A stretch of 32,079 nucleotides of DNA, taken from Massilia niastensis DSM 21313 (lineage in GTDB: Bacteria; Pseudomonadota; Gammaproteobacteria; Burkholderiales; Burkholderiaceae_D). The notes beneath the pieces are model-generated. The model ran no database searches. It was not told where the DNA came from and saw nothing but the letters and a program-made list of their open reading frames with translations. Of this stretch, positions 29,109 through 32,079 are shown piece after piece. Location: contig NZ_KB908118.1 of assembly GCF_000382345.1 (NCBI RefSeq), positions 1 through 32,079 on the forward strand, given 5' to 3'. The translations under genes were made by a program, and so were the position numbers. Numbering within the stretch: position 1 is the first letter of the stretch; the number at the start of each line of letters is the position of its first letter.

Positions 29109-31724
29109 TTACTTCTTCTTCCTGCTGGTTTTGGATGCGGTCTTGGCCGCTGTTGCCGCGCCCTTTTTGGGGGCGCTCTTTGTTGCTGCCGGCTTGGACG
29201 CCGTGCCGCCGCTGCCGCCAGCACCGCTGCCGCGCGAGGAGCGCGAACGGCGGGTCGGCGGGACGAAGACGACATCTTCTTCTTCCACGAGCTCTTCGGC
29301 GGCCGGCGCCGGGGCGCTCGGCGCTTCCTCGGTCCGGGACTTGGCGCGCGCCTTGCGCGACTTCGGCGCTGCCGGCTCCATCGCTTCCTGGGCCGCCTGG
29401 CGTGCGCGCGCCAGAGGCGCCGGCGGCGGCGTCAGGCTGGCACCCAGCACCAGGTCGATCTTGCGCGCCTCCAGGTCCACCCGCGCCACCTTGACCGTCA
29501 CGCGGTCGGTCAGCTGGTAGCGCTTGCCGGTGCGCTCGCCGCGCAGTTCGTGGCGCGCGTCGTCGTACTGGAAATAGTCGGCGCCAAGCTCGGTGATGTG
29601 CACCAGGCCCTCGACGTACAGGGTGTCCAGGGTGACGAAGATGCCGAACGGGGTCACGCCCGAGACCACGCCGGTGAATTCCTCACCCAGCTTGTTCTGC
29701 ATGAAATAGCACTTGAGCCAGTTCTCGACGTCGCGCGAGGCCTCGTCGGCGCGGCGCTCGTTGGCCGAGCAGTGCACGCCGAGCGCGTCCCAGATGGTCA
29801 GGTCCTTCTCGTTCTTCTGCTTGCCTTCGGCGCGGTCTTTCGCGGCCTGCTTGCGGGCCGCGTTCGACACCGTCGTGTTCAGCTTGCCCAGCTCGATGCC
29901 CTTCGGATCGTAGCGCCTTCCTTGCAGCAAGGCCTTGATCGCGCGGTGGGTCAGCAGGTCGGGGTAGCGGCGGATCGGGCTGGTGAAGTGGGCATAGGCC
30001 TCGTAGGCCAGGCCGAAGTGGCCGACGTTGTCCGGGCTGTACACCGCCTGCTGCATCGAACGCAGCAGCATGGTCTGCAGCAGCGCCGCATCCGGACGCT
30101 CCTTGATTTGCCGCATCAGCTCGGCGTAGTCGCGCGCGCTCGGCTTGGTGCCGCCACCCAGGTTCAGGCCCACCTGCTTGAGGAAGGTGCGCAGCTGGTT
30201 CAGCTTTTCCTCGGTCGGAATCGCGTGGATGCGGAAGGTGCCCGGGTGCTTGTGGCGGATCAGGAAGTCCGCCGCGCACACGTTGGCCGCCAGCATGCAT
30301 TCCTCGATCAGGCGGTGTGCATCGTTGCGGGTGCGCGGGATGATCTTTTCGATCTTGCCGAGCGGGTTGCAGACGATATAGGTTTCGGTGGTTTCGAAGT
30401 CGATCGCACCGCGTTCCTGGCGCGCCTTCAACAGCGCATGGAACACCTCGTTCAGGTTCAGCAGGTGCGGCACGATGCCCGGACGGCGCTGCGCCTCGGG
30501 CCCGGCCGTGTTGCCGAGGATGTCGGCCACTTCGTTATAGGTCAGGCGCGCCGCCGAGTGCATCACGGCCGGATAGAACTGGTAGGCCTTGACCTCGCCT
30601 TCCGCGGTGACGACCATGTCGCACACCAGGGTGCAGCGGTCGACCGCCGGGTTCAGTGAGCACAGGCCGTTCGACAGCTTCTCGGGCAGCATGGGGATCA
30701 CGCGGCGCGGGAAATACACCGAGGTGCTGCGCTCGATCGCGTCGAGGTCGAGCGCGTCGTTCGGTTTCACGTAATGGCTGACGTCGGCGATCGCCACCAG
30801 CAGGCGGTAGCCCTTGGCGCGGCCGATCTTCACCGGTTCGCAATACACCGCGTCATCGAAGTCGCGCGCGTCCTCGCCGTCGATCGTCACCAGCGGCACG
30901 TCGCGCAGGTCGACCCGGTCGAGCAGGTCGGCATCGCGCACTTCGTTCGGCAGCTTGGCGGCCTGCTTCAGCGCGGCCGGCGAGAACACGTGCGGCACGC
31001 CGAACTTGCGCACCGCGATCTCGATTTCCATGCCCGGATCGTCCAGCTCGCCGAGCACCTCGACGATGCGGCCGGTCGGCTGCTGGAAACGTCCCGGCTG
31101 CTCGATCAGCTCGACGCTGACCACCTGCCCCGCCTTGGCCTTGCCGGGCGCGCCGGCCACCAGGATGTCCTGGCTGATGCGCTGGTCTTCCGGCGCCACG
31201 ATCCAGACCCCGCCTTCATTCAGCAGGCGGCCGATGACGTGGGTATTGGCGCGCTCGACCACTTCGACGATCGAGCCTTCGGGACGGCCGCGGCGGTCGG
31301 TGCCGGTCACGCGGGCCATCACGCGGTCGCCATGCAGGACTTTCTGCATTTCGCGGTCGGACAGGAACAGGTCGTCGCCGCCCTCTTCCGGAATCACGAA
31401 TCCATAACCGTCGCGGTGGGCGCTGACCTTGCCGGCGACAAAGCCGGAATGGTCGGTCAACATATAGGTGCCGCTGCTGCGGTCGGTACGGATCTGGCCG
31501 TCGCGCTCCATGGCGTTCAGGCGGCGTCCGAGCACTTCGAGCGCGGCAGGCTTGACCTTCAGGGCGCGCCCGAGCGCGGCCGCATCAAGCGGCTCGGCGG
31601 CGTCGCGAAAGACTGCAAGGATTTCCTCGCGGCTGGGAATGGTGTGAGTAGGTTGCTTCAAATCGGTTTCTTTTTCTTTTGCCAGGAAGAGCGCCGCTGG
31701 GCGGCGCCGTGGTTGGATTGACAC
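29109..31724 (-). CDS. rnr: Ribonuclease R
   Basis: 871 residues from GTG at 31724 (E. coli 813). Processive 3'-5' exoribonuclease that degrades structured RNA. Order: N-terminal HTH (IPSREEILAVFRDAAEP), two cold-shock domains, RNB catalytic domain with D-G-E-D-A-R-D-F-D-D-A-V (Asp cluster), and near the C-terminus an S1 domain (EFTGVVSGVTPFGIFVTLD). The Lys/Ser/Ala/Gly-rich tail (about residues 800-871, ending SRKKK) is typical of RNase R but longer than in E. coli. The start is unsure: neither this GTG nor the TTG at 31661 (before LKQPTHTIPSREE) has a good ribosome-binding site. Upstream of rlmB. Confidence 0.93.
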   Translation of the reverse strand: MSIQPRRRPAALFLAKEKETDLKQPTHTIPSREEILAVFRDAAEPLDAAALGRALKVKPAALEVLGRRLNAMERDGQIRTDRSSGTYMLTDHSGFVAGKVSAHRDGYGFVIPEEGGDDLFLSDREMQKVLHGDRVMARVTGTDRRGRPEGSIVEVVERANTHVIGRLLNEGGVWIVAPEDQRISQDILVAGAPGKAKAGQVVSVELIEQPGRFQQPTGRIVEVLGELDDPGMEIEIAVRKFGVPHVFSPAALKQAAKLPNEVRDADLLDRVDLRDVPLVTIDGEDARDFDDAVYCEPVKIGRAKGYRLLVAIADVSHYVKPNDALDLDAIERSTSVYFPRRVIPMLPEKLSNGLCSLNPAVDRCTLVCDMVVTAEGEVKAYQFYPAVMHSAARLTYNEVADILGNTAGPEAQRRPGIVPHLLNLNEVFHALLKARQERGAIDFETTETYIVCNPLGKIEKIIPRTRNDAHRLIEECMLAANVCAADFLIRHKHPGTFRIHAIPTEEKLNQLRTFLKQVGLNLGGGTKPSARDYAELMRQIKERPDAALLQTMLLRSMQQAVYSPDNVGHFGLAYEAYAHFTSPIRRYPDLLTHRAIKALLQGRRYDPKGIELGKLNTTVSNAARKQAAKDRAEGKQKNEKDLTIWDALGVHCSANERRADEASRDVENWLKCYFMQNKLGEEFTGVVSGVTPFGIFVTLDTLYVEGLVHITELGADYFQYDDARHELRGERTGKRYQLTDRVTVKVARVDLEARKIDLVLGASLTPPPAPLARARQAAQEAMEPAAPKSRKARAKSRTEEAPSAPAPAAEELVEEEDVVFVPPTRRSRSSRGSGAGGSGGTASKPAATKSAPKKGAATAAKTASKTSRKKK

Positions 31725-31821
31725 CTTGACAGGCGTAGTGTAACGGAGGTCCCGGGGATTCGCCTAACGAAGCGTGCTAAGGGATCGCGAGGGGGAATTG
31801 CAGGCGATCGTGCTTGGGTCT

Positions 31822-31849
31822 TTGACTATTGAAATTCATCCGCTATAAT
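31822..31849 (+). promoter_or_regulatory. Sigma-70 promoter of tRNA-Leu
   Basis: TTGACT (31822-31827), 16-bp spacer, TATAAT (31844-31849), near-consensus. It gives a 5' leader of roughly 130 nt before the mature tRNA. The space between is gene-free; the rnr promoter must lie on the opposite strand but is not evident. Confidence 0.8.
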
Positions 31850-31989
31850 CTCGGTCTCTTCTGCAACGGCAGCGCCGCGGTGGAAGACAGCAGCAGTAGC
31901 AGGTAATGCGTCTTGCGCATGATCGATGAAAAGTTGATCTAGCGAAAAATGAAAAAGCCTGATATTGTAGCAGACTTAGCAGGTTCAGT

Positions 31990-32074
31990 GCCCACGTGGC
32001 GGAATTGGTAGACGCGCATGGTTCAGGTCCATGTGCCGCGAGGTGTGGGGGTTCGAGTCCCTCCGTGGGCACCA
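31990..32074 (+). tRNA. tRNA-Leu(CAG), CCA end encoded
   Basis: Acceptor GCCCACG (from 31990) pairs with CGTGGGC, followed by discriminator A and CCA (32072-32074). Anticodon arm CATGG-TTCAGGT-CCATG gives anticodon CAG, reading CUG. D-arm GCGGAATTGGTAGACGC and the T-arm GGGGG-TTCGAGT-CCCTC (last pair near-match) are present, with a moderate variable arm (GTGCCGCGAGGTGT) as in class II tRNAs. Confidence 0.97.
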
Positions 32075-32079
32075 CTCTA

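Noticed and set aside
28740..30659. 639-codon plus-strand open frame over rnr
   Set aside because: Shadow caused by high GC; rnr on the opposite strand is unmistakable.
31836..32075. Minus-strand ORF across tRNA-Leu
   Set aside because: Translation of the complementary strand of the tRNA; start of the peptide is the T-arm and acceptor.

Overview
The window looks like chromosomal DNA of a high-GC betaproteobacterium, most likely Oxalobacteraceae (Massilia/Telluria/Duganella-like). This is inferred from the strong GC bias at third codon positions, protein styles typical of Burkholderiales, and the neighbourhood lysC, tRNA-Ser, tilS, accA, DNA glycosylase, cysS, cyclophilins, lpxH, and later cysE, rlmB, rnr. 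No database search was possible, so the genus is not claimed.

Region A (1-600) is a scar. It holds the left end of an ISL3-type insertion sequence that runs off the window, then the last ~70 codons of an EAL-domain gene that has lost everything upstream.

Region B (about 700-13,140) is an accessory redox and detoxification block of several short transcription units, four of them compact and three with a cupin-AraC or LysR regulator alongside: (i) an AhpD-like, glutaredoxin, AhpD-like operon divergent from an AraC regulator; (ii) a LysR gene convergent with an NTF2-like / Gfo-Idh-MocA / quinone-oxidoreductase operon, itself divergent from a second AraC regulator; (iii) a tightly overlapping MDR reductase / flavin monooxygenase / SDR operon; (iv) an exported metallo-beta-lactamase-fold protein plus an exported chloroperoxidase-like alpha/beta hydrolase. 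Together they suggest handling of small reactive organic compounds, quinones or peroxides; the substrates are unknown.

Region C (13,140-15,230) holds a c-di-GMP phosphodiesterase of unusual architecture, an intact EAL domain followed by a CZB zinc-binding domain, with its own promoter. A gene-poor stretch with hairpins and a probable decayed reading frame follows.

Region D (15,231-23,570) is conserved housekeeping: tRNA-Ser(GCU), lysC, tilS, accA, an AlkA-type glycosylase and cysS on the minus strand, and divergently ppiA, ppiB and lpxH on the plus strand.

Region E (23,600-26,770) is a YtrA-type GntR / ABC-2 transporter operon with a small upstream reading frame, a candidate operator and a terminal exported protein of unknown function. 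It converges with, and overlaps, region F.

Region F (26,730-32,079) carries rnr, rlmB, cysE and yceH on the minus strand and a tRNA-Leu(CAG) with a strong promoter on the plus strand.

The items most worth a second look are the EAL-CZB protein, the CMD-Grx-CMD operon, the leader ORF and duplicated ribosome-binding site ahead of the YtrA operon, the unknown exported partner of the ABC transporter, and the IS/EAL scar. I found no CRISPR array, phage or toxin-antitoxin module.
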